A stretch of 13,215 nt of DNA from CAVBBU01 sp963593765 (lineage in GTDB: Bacteria; Bacillota; Clostridia; Lachnospirales; Lachnospiraceae), in contig CAVBBU010000054.1 in assembly GCA_963593765.1 (NCBI GenBank), positions 1-13,215 on the forward strand, given 5' to 3'. Position 1 is the stretch's first letter, and each line of letters begins with the position of its first letter. The position numbers and the translations under genes were made by a program. Under the pieces are notes generated by a model. It searched no databases. It saw nothing but the letters and a program-made list of their open reading frames with translations, and was not told the DNA's origin. Positions 7,152-13,140 of the stretch are shown piece after piece.

Positions 7152-8372
7152 TTATGGACTAACATAGTTTGACGGATTAAGATACTTACCGCTTGCTCTT
7201 ATTCCAAAATGCAAATGCGGCCCTGTAGAATATCCAGTCGAGCCTACCTTAGCTATAGTATCGCCTGCCTTTACATTGTCTCCTGTTGAAACAAGAAGTG
7301 CCGAGCAGTGCATATATACTGTAAATACTCCGCCTCCGTGACTAAGCATTATATAGTTTCCAGCAGATGGACTGTAGGTGCTTACTACTACCTCTCCGTC
7401 AGCCGCAGCAAGTATAGCACTTCCGCTTGATGCACCTATATCTATTCCCTGGTGATTACTGCTAGCTCCCTCTGTAGGCGATTCTCGATCTCCAAAGCCT
7501 GATGTAATCCTAGAGCTTGAAGGGCAAGGCCATATAAAATGTATGCTTCCTAGGTCTACAGTTTCGTAGGTTTTTCCTGCTGCCTGCGCAGCCTTCCTTG
7601 CCTCCTCCTCCTTCTTTCTTATCTGTGCCTCTATAGCTTTAATAGTATCCTCTTGCTGCTTTATCTGTTTTTCATATTCGCTTAGCTCGGCTGATGCTGT
7701 ATTAATCTTACTATTATAGGTAGCAAGCTGCGATTTTTTATCATCTAGCATAGTCTGCACAGATGACTGCTTTGCCTCAAGCTCATCCTTCATATCCGAA
7801 AGCTCAGCCTTTTCTGTTTCAAGCTTTTCTTCCTTACTTTTTATATCATTACAGGTGCTTTCATATTCATCTAGCTTGTTTCTGTCATAATTAGTTATGT
7901 CAGATATATATTCTGTTCTATTTAAAAGCTCGCCTGCATTGCTTGCGCCAAGTATCATATCTATAAAGCTAGTATCGCCCTTTTCATACATGTATTTTAT
8001 TCTAAGCTTCATAGACTCATACTGCTCATCCTTTGCATCGGATGCAGAGGCAAGCTCTTGATTCGTAATACTAATTTCATCTTCCTTAGCTGTTATGTTG
8101 ATATTAATCTTATCTATCTGATCATTGACCTCTGAAAGGCTTGCATCCAGCTTGCTAACATATGCCGCCGCATCTGATTTGAGGGAATTAAGATTATCTA
8201 ATAGCTTTTTGGTTTTTTTCTTTTCTTCCTCTAGCTGATTTTTCTTAGTTTTTGCATCATCTATCTCAGTTTGAGTTGCATAGCTTATATAGCTGTTGCA
8301 GGTCGTCACGGCTATGCAAGCAGCTATTAATATTCGCATAAATATAAGTCTGCTTTTTTCTATTCTTATCAT
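7152..8372 (-). CDS. Secreted coiled-coil M23 (LytM-type) peptidoglycan hydrolase, FtsEX-linked
   Basis: Exported murein endopeptidase, 406 residues. A short basic N-terminus and a hydrophobic stretch (about 11-31) form a signal peptide, with likely cleavage after SYA32. Residues about 33-265 are a long charged coiled coil broken near 125-155, as in EnvC, CwlO and PcsB. The C-terminal M23 domain (about 280-406) keeps the metal and catalytic residues: H307xxxD311, H355 in YMHCS, and H386-L-H388. Unlike E. coli EnvC, whose LytM domain is degenerate, this one looks active. An AGGTG site precedes the ATG. The gene starts 8 nt after ftsX, and FtsX normally contacts such coiled coils to switch on the hydrolase. 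Role in septal or side-wall growth is inferred from context. Confidence 0.93.
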   Translation of the reverse strand: MIRIEKSRLIFMRILIAACIAVTTCNSYISYATQTEIDDAKTKKNQLEEEKKKTKKLLDNLNSLKSDAAAYVSKLDASLSEVNDQIDKININITAKEDEISITNQELASASDAKDEQYESMKLRIKYMYEKGDTSFIDMILGASNAGELLNRTEYISDITNYDRNKLDEYESTCNDIKSKEEKLETEKAELSDMKDELEAKQSSVQTMLDDKKSQLATYNSKINTASAELSEYEKQIKQQEDTIKAIEAQIRKKEEEARKAAQAAGKTYETVDLGSIHFIWPCPSSSRITSGFGDRESPTEGASSNHQGIDIGASSGSAILAAADGEVVVSTYSPSAGNYIMLSHGGGVFTVYMHCSALLVSTGDNVKAGDTIAKVGSTGYSTGPHLHFGIRASGKYLNPSNYVSP

Positions 8373-8380
8373 ATATACAC

Positions 8381-9286
8381 CTATACTCTCAAATGTCTTC
8401 TTATAGTAAGGAAGCTAACTATTATTCCAAGTCCGACTGCCATAGTCACAGAAATAGCTACCATATATGGATATATATTATATACCGGAATAAATGCAAA
8501 AAGCCCTGACAATATTCCAAGTCTGCTTGTTATATATCCTGCAACATATGAATAGAGAAAATAAACTGCAGCAAGCGGAATTGCTGCTCCTATAATTCCA
8601 AGCAGCATACCCTCAAATACAAATGGTGCTCTAATCATAGAATTAGTTGCACCCATAAGCTTCATTATCTCATTTTCCTTCCTGCGAAATGCAGCCGCAA
8701 CACTTATTGTATTGCTTATAAGAAATATCGCTACAAGTGCAAGTATTCCTATTATAGCTATTGATAGTAGGCTTATTATGCGGTTTAGCTTTTGAAGCCC
8801 TGCGATCGCCGTGTTAGAATAATTAACCTGCCTAACACCATCTATTGACTTTACATATTCTACAAATTCTGCCTGCTTTTCTATGTCATTTAAAAATATA
8901 GTATATGAGCTGCTTCCTGCTAGTGGATTATCATCTGCAAATGCCTCGGCAAGCTCTATTCTATCTCCAAAATATTCCTGCTTAAATTCATCCCATGCAT
9001 CGCTCGCACTTATATATTCCATATGCTTAATTTCTGGTCTGCTTGAAATCGTATTACCTATGCTTTGTATTTCGCTCTCGCTTAAATCCTCATCAAAGAA
9101 TACTGATATCCCTATGCTTGACTCCGCATTAGCAACTATATAATTAAGATTAATTATTATAGAAAAAAATAAGCAAAACAAAAAAATACATGCAGAAATA
9201 GTAGCTATACTTGCAAGTGAAAACTTTACATTTCTGCATATATTTTTAAATCCCTGTTTAATACAATATGTCATAGAACTAAGCAT
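8381..9286 (-). CDS. ftsX: Cell division protein FtsX (ABC-type permease-like)
   Basis: Integral membrane partner of FtsE; the pair uses ATP to activate a cell-wall hydrolase outside the cell. 301 residues with the FtsX layout: cytoplasmic N-terminus, TM1 about 24-50, a large external domain about 51-168, TM2 about 169-195, a cytoplasmic loop with the FtsX-type motif RRKENEIMKLMGATN (201-215), TM3 about 222-250 and TM4 about 270-295. ATG 9286 has GAGGA 9 nt upstream inside ftsE, and the two genes overlap by 8 nt. An in-frame ATG at 9274 is possible but less supported. The M23 hydrolase gene follows immediately, which fits the known FtsEX-hydrolase systems (CwlO, PcsB, EnvC). Confidence 0.95.
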   Translation of the reverse strand: MLSSMTYCIKQGFKNICRNVKFSLASIATISACIFLFCLFFSIIINLNYIVANAESSIGISVFFDEDLSESEIQSIGNTISSRPEIKHMEYISASDAWDEFKQEYFGDRIELAEAFADDNPLAGSSSYTIFLNDIEKQAEFVEYVKSIDGVRQVNYSNTAIAGLQKLNRIISLLSIAIIGILALVAIFLISNTISVAAAFRRKENEIMKLMGATNSMIRAPFVFEGMLLGIIGAAIPLAAVYFLYSYVAGYITSRLGILSGLFAFIPVYNIYPYMVAISVTMAVGLGIIVSFLTIRRHLRV

Positions 9287-9956
9287 CTTCTTCTATCCTC
9301 GCATCACCTGTTACAGTTCCCTTATCTAGTCTTATCACTCTATGCTTAAATCTTGAAACTATATCCTCTGAATGTGTTATAACAACAACTGTAGTTCCTC
9401 TGGAATTAATCTCCTCTAAAAGCTTCATAATGTCTGCTGCTGTAGCATAATCCAAATTTCCTGTCGGCTCGTCTGCTAGTATAATGTCCGGATTATTTAT
9501 AATCGCTCTTGCTATAGCAACCCTTTGCTTTTCACCGCCCGATAGCTGGCTAGGCTTAAACTTATACTTAGATGAAAGACCAACTACTCTTAACGCCTCG
9601 GGAACATTTTCCCTTATCTTACTGCTTCGCTCTCCTATTACCCTTTGTGCGAAGGCAACATTTTCATATACATTACGATCCTCAAGAAGTCTAAAATCCT
9701 GAAAAACTATGCCGATTATTCTTCTATACTTAGGAATAAATCTTCTAGGCATAGGGCCAAGCGGCATATCGTGAACTGTTATCGAGCCGCTGGTTGGATT
9801 CATCTGCTTAAGCAGTAGCTTAAAAAGAGTAGACTTTCCTGCTCCCGACTTACCCATAATATATACGAACTCGCCGTCTTCTATATTAATATTAATGTCC
9901 TTAAGAACTCTGTTGCCTGCCTTGTAGGTATAGCTAACATCATCTAGCTTAATCAT
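9279..9956 (-). CDS. ftsE: Cell division ATP-binding protein FtsE
   Basis: Cytoplasmic ATPase of the FtsEX complex; it transmits ATP-driven conformational change to FtsX rather than transporting a solute. 225 residues. Walker A GKSGAGKST at 35-43, Q-loop GIVFQDFRLLEDRNVYENV, signature LSGGEKQRVAIARA, Walker B ILADEPTGNLD and switch His in VITHSED. The FQDFRLL and NVYENVAFAQRVIG segments are characteristic of FtsE as opposed to LolD-type ATPases. GGAG lies 5 nt before ATG 9956. It starts 12 nt after the regulator gene, so it is probably on the same transcript. Confidence 0.96.
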   Translation of the reverse strand: MIKLDDVSYTYKAGNRVLKDININIEDGEFVYIMGKSGAGKSTLFKLLLKQMNPTSGSITVHDMPLGPMPRRFIPKYRRIIGIVFQDFRLLEDRNVYENVAFAQRVIGERSSKIRENVPEALRVVGLSSKYKFKPSQLSGGEKQRVAIARAIINNPDIILADEPTGNLDYATAADIMKLLEEINSRGTTVVVITHSEDIVSRFKHRVIRLDKGTVTGDARIEEDA

Positions 9957-9968
9957 CGCTGCTCCAAA

Positions 9969-11057
9969 TTAAAAATCAGTTTTTTCCATATGGTTCATGT
10001 ATTTAACAACCATAAGTGCTATCTTAAATGTAATCGCATCATCAAAAACTCTAAGGTCTAAGCCACTGGTCTTTTGCAGCTTATCTAATCTATATACCAA
10101 GGTGTTTCTGTGTATATATAGCTGCCTTGCAGTTTCAGATACATTTAGACTGTTCTCAAAAAACTTATTTATAGTATCTACGGTTTCCTCATCGAAGTCG
10201 TCCGGATTCTTGCCATCAAATATTTCCTTGATGAACATTCTGCAAAGCGGCATAGGAAGCTGATAGATAAGTCTGCCTATACCAAGCTTTGAATAAGCAA
10301 CTATGTCATTCTCCTCATAGAATATCTTTCCGACCTCAAGTGCCATCTTAGCTTCCTTGTAGGATTTACTAAGCTCCTTTATCTCCGCTACAACTGTGCC
10401 ATAGGCTATTCCTATGTTTCTTATATTGACATCCTTTATAGTTTTCATGATATCATTTGCTATAGCCTCTAGCTCCTCTATAGCTGCATGGTCATATACA
10501 TCCTGAACTATAATTACGTCCTTTTCATCTACAGCAGTAACAAACTTTTTCTCATCATCTGCAAAAAGTGCCCTGATAGGCTCTAGGATATAGCCATTTT
10601 CTGGATTTTTATTTTCTACTATATATATAACTCTGCTTGTTCTTGTGTCTATGTGAAGCTTCTTTGCTCTGTTATATATATCAACTAAAAGCAGGTTATC
10701 GAGGAGAAGGTTTTTTATAAAATTATCCTTATCAAATCTTTCCTTATATGCAACTAAGAGGCTCTGCACCTGAAAGGATACCATCTTGCCTAGCATAAAT
10801 GAATCCTCGGCATCGCCCTGCACCATAAGCACATACTCGAGCTGCCTGTCATCAAAAACCTTGAAAAACTGGAAGCCACTTATAAGCTGTGAATCAGCAG
10901 GTGAGCTTATAAAGGTTTTAGCTATGTCCTCATACTGTGGTGCCTCGGGAAATGTTGTCGCTACAAGCTTTCCTTCTATGTCACATATGCACATCTCAGC
11001 TCTCGTTATATCCTTTAATCCATCTAATGTAGACTGTAATATCTGATTTGAGATCAT
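9969..11057 (-). CDS. CdaR/PucR-family transcriptional regulator
   Basis: Probable DNA-binding regulator, 362 residues from ATG 11057. That start is chosen because GAGGTG lies 5 nt upstream; the longer form from 11087 would begin inside the inverted repeat and include the RBS. The N-terminus (about 1-110) resembles a sugar-diacid/CdaR sensory region (ILQSTLDGLKDITRAEM, then CDIEGKLVATT). The middle (about 130-260) resembles the degenerate GGDEF-like domain of PucR proteins. The C-terminus (about 305-355) is a PucR-type helix-turn-helix with LNVSETARQLYIHRNTLVYRL. The ligand is unknown. It is the first gene of the ftsEX operon, and inverted repeats cover its promoter, so autoregulation and control of the cell-wall genes are plausible (inference). 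Confidence 0.88.
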   Translation of the reverse strand: MISNQILQSTLDGLKDITRAEMCICDIEGKLVATTFPEAPQYEDIAKTFISSPADSQLISGFQFFKVFDDRQLEYVLMVQGDAEDSFMLGKMVSFQVQSLLVAYKERFDKDNFIKNLLLDNLLLVDIYNRAKKLHIDTRTSRVIYIVENKNPENGYILEPIRALFADDEKKFVTAVDEKDVIIVQDVYDHAAIEELEAIANDIMKTIKDVNIRNIGIAYGTVVAEIKELSKSYKEAKMALEVGKIFYEENDIVAYSKLGIGRLIYQLPMPLCRMFIKEIFDGKNPDDFDEETVDTINKFFENSLNVSETARQLYIHRNTLVYRLDKLQKTSGLDLRVFDDAITFKIALMVVKYMNHMEKTDF

Positions 11058-11075
11058 ATATTCACCTCGTTTTTT

Positions 11076-11105
11076 GTGAAAAATCACTATATCTTTTGTG
11101 ATTTT
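11076..11105. promoter_or_regulatory. Inverted repeats over the regulator promoter, candidate operator
   Basis: AAAATCAC (11080-11087) and GTGATTTT (11098-11105) are perfect 8-bp arms 10 nt apart. A second palindrome, GTGA-AAAA-TCAC (11076-11087), shares the left arm. The right arm overlaps the predicted -10 (11106-11101) and the left arm lies in the short leader. The regulator's own product is the simplest candidate ligand, but that is inference. Confidence 0.5.
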
Positions 11106-11129
11106 ACGTCATTTTAACCAAAAAAGCAA
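11101..11129 (-). promoter_or_regulatory. Predicted promoter of the regulator-ftsEX operon
   Basis: Minus-strand -10 TAAAAT (11106-11101; five of six) lies 17 nt from a weak -35, TTGCTT (11129-11124; TTG conserved). The -35 is formed by the 3' arm and T-tract of the cvfB terminator, so terminator and promoter overlap. Confidence 0.5.
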
Positions 11130-11169
11130 GGCTGATATGGCATTTTTGCACATAAATTCAGTCCTTGCT
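11120..11169 (-). terminator. Rho-independent terminator after cvfB
   Basis: On the minus strand AGCAAGG (from 11169-11163) pairs with CCTTGCT (11131-11125), extended by CTGA/TCAG (11161-11158 with 11135-11132) across one bulged base, and is followed by six T (11125-11120, first shared with the stem). The large apical loop can fold further through TATG/CATA and GCA/TGC. It lies about 35 nt after the cvfB stop. Confidence 0.82.
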
Positions 11170-11202
11170 CTCTAATTTTAAAAAAATATTACCAAAAATC
11201 AC

Positions 11203-12033
11203 TCAAGTTTTTTGTATAGAATCCTGTAGGATTTTTATTTTCCCTTGCTTTAAAAGATGCCCTATAGCCCTCTTAAATGCCGCCTTACTTAATCCAAGCC
11301 TTTCCTTTATAAGCTCAGGTGATGAGCTATCGCTTATGTCAAGGCTGCCGCCAGACTCCTCGAGCCTTTTATATATAAGCTCGGCATCTACCTCTAGCTG
11401 CATATAAGCCTTTTTTCTAGGACTAAGATCTAGCTTTCCATCCTCTCTAACTCTAACTACTCTCGCCTCTATACTATCTCCTATATTGTACTTTGTATAA
11501 ACCTCCCCGCTAGGTATAAAGCCATAAAACCTATCATATACAGCAACAAATACTCCTATAGGTTTTATATCATAAACTGTTCCATTTACCTTGTCGCCTT
11601 CATTTATATCTGTACTCTTTTTTAGATAATCATAAACCTTCATAGTAGCAGCAAGTCTTTTACTTCTATCCTCATAAAGTGCTACAAGTGCCTCTCCATT
11701 AGCCTCAGGCTTTCCCACTGTTTGCTTAAACGGAAGAAGAACATCCTTTTCAAGTCCATTATCAAGAAATGCTCCTATTCTGGTTAGGTCGTTTACCCTT
11801 AGCCTTCCTACATCTCCCACCTCAAGAATAGGCTTTTTTGTTGTTGCTATAAGCCTGTCGCTGCTATCCTTATATAAGAAAACCTCTATAGTATCTCCTA
11901 TGCTTATATTTTCCGGCACCTGCTTTTTAGGCAGTAAAACAGCATCTGCATCATTAGTACTGCTATCACTTAGATATATACCAAAATCCTTTTTTCTAAC
12001 TACCTTAAGCTCTTGAATCTTACCTAGTATCAT
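11203..12033 (-). CDS. cvfB: CvfB/YitL-like S1 RNA-binding protein
   Basis: Cytoplasmic RNA-binding protein of the CvfB family; in Staphylococcus aureus CvfB affects expression of virulence genes, but the role in this organism is unknown. 276 residues, close to the family length. S1-type modules run at about 1-63 (LGKIQELKVVRKKDFGIYL), about 70-130 (VGRLRVNDLTRIGAFLDNG) and about 142-205 (GDKVNGTVYDIKPIGVFVAV, ending DGKLDLSPR). A C-terminal winged-helix-like region at about 210-276 contains LIKERLGLSKAAFKRAIGHL. ATG 12033 overlaps the thioesterase stop as ATGA, and GGAG lies upstream within the thioesterase gene. A strong terminator follows. The pairing with a thioesterase has no evident functional explanation. 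Confidence 0.9.
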   Translation of the reverse strand: MILGKIQELKVVRKKDFGIYLSDSSTNDADAVLLPKKQVPENISIGDTIEVFLYKDSSDRLIATTKKPILEVGDVGRLRVNDLTRIGAFLDNGLEKDVLLPFKQTVGKPEANGEALVALYEDRSKRLAATMKVYDYLKKSTDINEGDKVNGTVYDIKPIGVFVAVYDRFYGFIPSGEVYTKYNIGDSIEARVVRVREDGKLDLSPRKKAYMQLEVDAELIYKRLEESGGSLDISDSSSPELIKERLGLSKAAFKRAIGHLLKQGKIKILQDSIQKT

Positions 12034-12746
12034 TTGCCTTCTCCTAGCTTAATTATCGCATAATCATTATTATTACCATCTGTTAATCTTACTATATATT
12101 CGCTTTCATTTGAATATACTAATGGATATATTATATCGCCATAGGTTGCCGCCTTTTTATACCAAGCCTGCACATCCTTTATATCTAGGCTCTTTCCTAT
12201 AGCCTCGTATGCCATGTCTATATATATGGCATTATTTACATGATGGTTTGTATCTAGGTGATGCTTCATAACGGCTATAGGCTCTCTTTTGCTTTCGATT
12301 CCCTCTACTTTAAGCTTTCTTTGTGCTACGGGATATTCAAGCGGCGGCTCTGCCTGCTTTATATATCCTTTTATATCCTCTTCTTTTATCCTTGATGGAA
12401 TTTTATTTTTGGTATCAAACAAAAACCATATAGAATCTGCCTTAAGCTTAAAGCTGCCTGCTGCATCCTGAATAGTAAAATTCCTATATCCATAAAAAAG
12501 CTCAAAGCTTCTTGCCCATGTACTTATAATTATTTCTTCTCCAAGCTTTGGCATCTCTTCTATAGATATATGCCAGCTATTAACCCACCATGCAAGATCT
12601 TTTGATTTAAGATATTCTACTCCAACTCCTAGGTCCTCCGACTGAAGTGTAGAGCAGTCCTGCATATAATTTATAGCTGCTATAAGTGATAGCTTTCCAT
12701 ATTCATCTGTTTCGCTGTATCTGACTCTGCTTTTAAATGAATACAT
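12030..12746 (-). CDS. Acyl-ACP thioesterase (FatA/FatB-like, double hotdog)
   Basis: Predicted to hydrolyse acyl-ACP to free fatty acid plus ACP in the cytoplasm. 238 residues, usual for bacterial members, with two hotdog halves. The first half carries SETDEYGKLS (11-20), INYMQDCSTLQSEDLG (25-40) and WVNSWHI (54-60). The second carries LDTNHHVNNAIYIDMA (164-179) with the Asp165, Asn167 and His169 expected for the active site. The equivalent of the plant YRREC motif, whose Glu is catalytic, appears to be YKKAA (196-200), with Ala in place of Glu. ATG 12746 has GGGAG 5 nt upstream. It overlaps cvfB by 4 nt. Transcription may come from the weak promoter nearby or by read-through from the tRNA promoter. 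Chain-length preference cannot be read from the sequence. Confidence 0.9.
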   Translation of the reverse strand: MYSFKSRVRYSETDEYGKLSLIAAINYMQDCSTLQSEDLGVGVEYLKSKDLAWWVNSWHISIEEMPKLGEEIIISTWARSFELFYGYRNFTIQDAAGSFKLKADSIWFLFDTKNKIPSRIKEEDIKGYIKQAEPPLEYPVAQRKLKVEGIESKREPIAVMKHHLDTNHHVNNAIYIDMAYEAIGKSLDIKDVQAWYKKAATYGDIIYPLVYSNESEYIVRLTDGNNNDYAIIKLGEGK

Positions 12747-12775
12747 ATGTTCTCCCTGTGAGGTGACGCATTGTG

Positions 12776-12804
12776 ATTATGAAACCCTACAATGATGATA
12801 AGAA
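12776..12804 (-). promoter_or_regulatory. Weak candidate promoter for the thioesterase-cvfB operon
   Basis: Minus-strand CATAAT (12781-12776; five of six) with TTCTTA (12804-12799; three of six) 17 nt upstream, within the arm of hairpin A of the palindrome cluster. Start of transcription would fall about 20 nt before the ATG. The -35 is poor, so this is tentative. Confidence 0.28.
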
Positions 12805-12934
12805 TCCTGCTTCGCAGGATTCTTCGCCTGCGGCGGGTCGCTTTAGCGACATCTTCCACTTTGCCGCAGTGCGATCCTGCCCGGAGGGCTTTTGTATCAT
12901 AGGGCATTACAAAGTAATGCTCTATGATACAAAA
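12800..12934. repeat. Composite palindromic element (hairpins A-D), possible MITE/REP-like repeat or structured RNA
   Basis: Four adjacent inverted repeats fill almost all of the 135 bp. A: AAGAATCCTGC (12800-12810) / GCAGGATTCTT (12814-12824), perfect 11 bp, 3-nt loop. B: CTGCGGC (12828-12834) / GCCGCAG (12863-12869), enclosing GTCGC (12837-12841) / GCGAC (12846-12850). C: GCCC (12879-12882) / GGGC (12886-12889). D: 21-bp arms at 12890-12934. ATCCTGC or its complement recurs in A and again at 12874-12880. The A-C part is clearly more GC-rich than the flanking genes. No credible protein is encoded. The block lies between a tRNA and the thioesterase gene, a common site for small inserted repeats. 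Confidence 0.72.
12890..12934. repeat. Long near-perfect hairpin (hairpin D)
   Basis: Arms 12890-12910 and 12914-12934 are complementary over 21 bp with one mismatch (12904 against 12920-12921 region: G in one arm, A in the other strand) and a 3-nt loop AAA. Both orientations begin with TTTT and end with AAAA, so neither strand has the 3' T-tract of a terminator. This fits a palindromic repeat or RNA-processing hairpin better than termination. Confidence 0.85.
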
Positions 12935-12974
12935 TAATCGTAAAACCAAGGATTCTTCCTAAGCTTTACGATTA
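12931..12974 (-). terminator. Probable terminator after tRNA-Gln (hairpin E)
   Basis: On the minus strand TAATCGTAAA (12974-12965) pairs perfectly with TTTACGATTA (12944-12935), with a small inner AGGA/TCCT stem, and is followed by TTTT (12934-12931). The T-tract is short and is also the 3' arm end of hairpin D, so it may work as a weak terminator. It lies 10 nt after the tRNA. Confidence 0.55.
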
Positions 12975-12984
12975 AATATAGTCA

Positions 12985-13057
12985 CTGGGCTAGAAGGATT
13001 CGAACCTTCAAAATGACGGAGTCAGAGTCCGTTGCCTTACCATTTGGCGATAGCCCA
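12985..13057 (-). tRNA. tRNA-Gln (anticodon CTG)
   Basis: Acceptor arms TGGGCTA and TAGCCCA pair perfectly and G73 is the discriminator. The D arm is GCC-AAATGGTAA-GGC. The anticodon arm ACGGA-CTCTGAC-TCCGT gives anticodon CTG (reads CAG). The T arm is GAAGG-TTCGAAT-CCTTC. The overall sequence resembles bacterial tRNA-Gln. The CCA end is not encoded (TGA follows G73), so a CCA-adding enzyme is needed. The variable region CATTTT is 6 nt, one longer than usual. Confidence 0.93.
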
Positions 13058-13073
13058 ATAAAATAACTACCAT

Positions 13074-13116
13074 AGTATAGTATAGAGTGGGCTTGACGTC
13101 AAGTGTTAATTTTTTG
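13074..13116 (-). promoter_or_regulatory. tRNA-Gln promoter with UP-like element
   Basis: Minus-strand -35 TTGACG (13102-13097; five of six), 17-nt spacer, -10 TATACT (13079-13074; five of six). An A/T tract, AAAAAATTAA (13115-13106), lies 3 nt upstream of the -35, as in UP elements of stable-RNA promoters. The -35 is the core of a perfect 12-bp palindrome, CTTGACGTCAAG (13092-13103). Confidence 0.8.
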
Positions 13117-13122
13117 ACAAGT

Positions 13123-13140
13123 GACCGACTAGCGACCGAC
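13123..13140. repeat. Tandem heptamer GACCGAC, 11-nt period, upstream of the tRNA promoter
   Basis: GACCGAC occurs at 13123-13129 and 13134-13140. The 11-nt period is near one helical turn. It sits upstream of the UP-like tract. The rest of 13141-13215 shows no gene or RNA that I can recognise. Confidence 0.4.

Noticed and set aside
12890..12934. Hairpin D as a bidirectional terminator
   Set aside because: On each strand the 3' side of the stem ends in A, not T, so the U-tract needed for intrinsic termination is missing.
12680..12949. An 89-codon minus-strand reading frame through the palindrome cluster into the thioesterase start
   Set aside because: It overlaps the thioesterase in another frame, has no good RBS, and its composition (RRRRRILRSRILIII) is what translated inverted repeats give.
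13114..13119. Plus-strand TTGACA as a promoter -35
   Set aside because: No TATAAT-like hexamer at 16-18 nt downstream on the plus strand and no gene follows in that direction inside the window.
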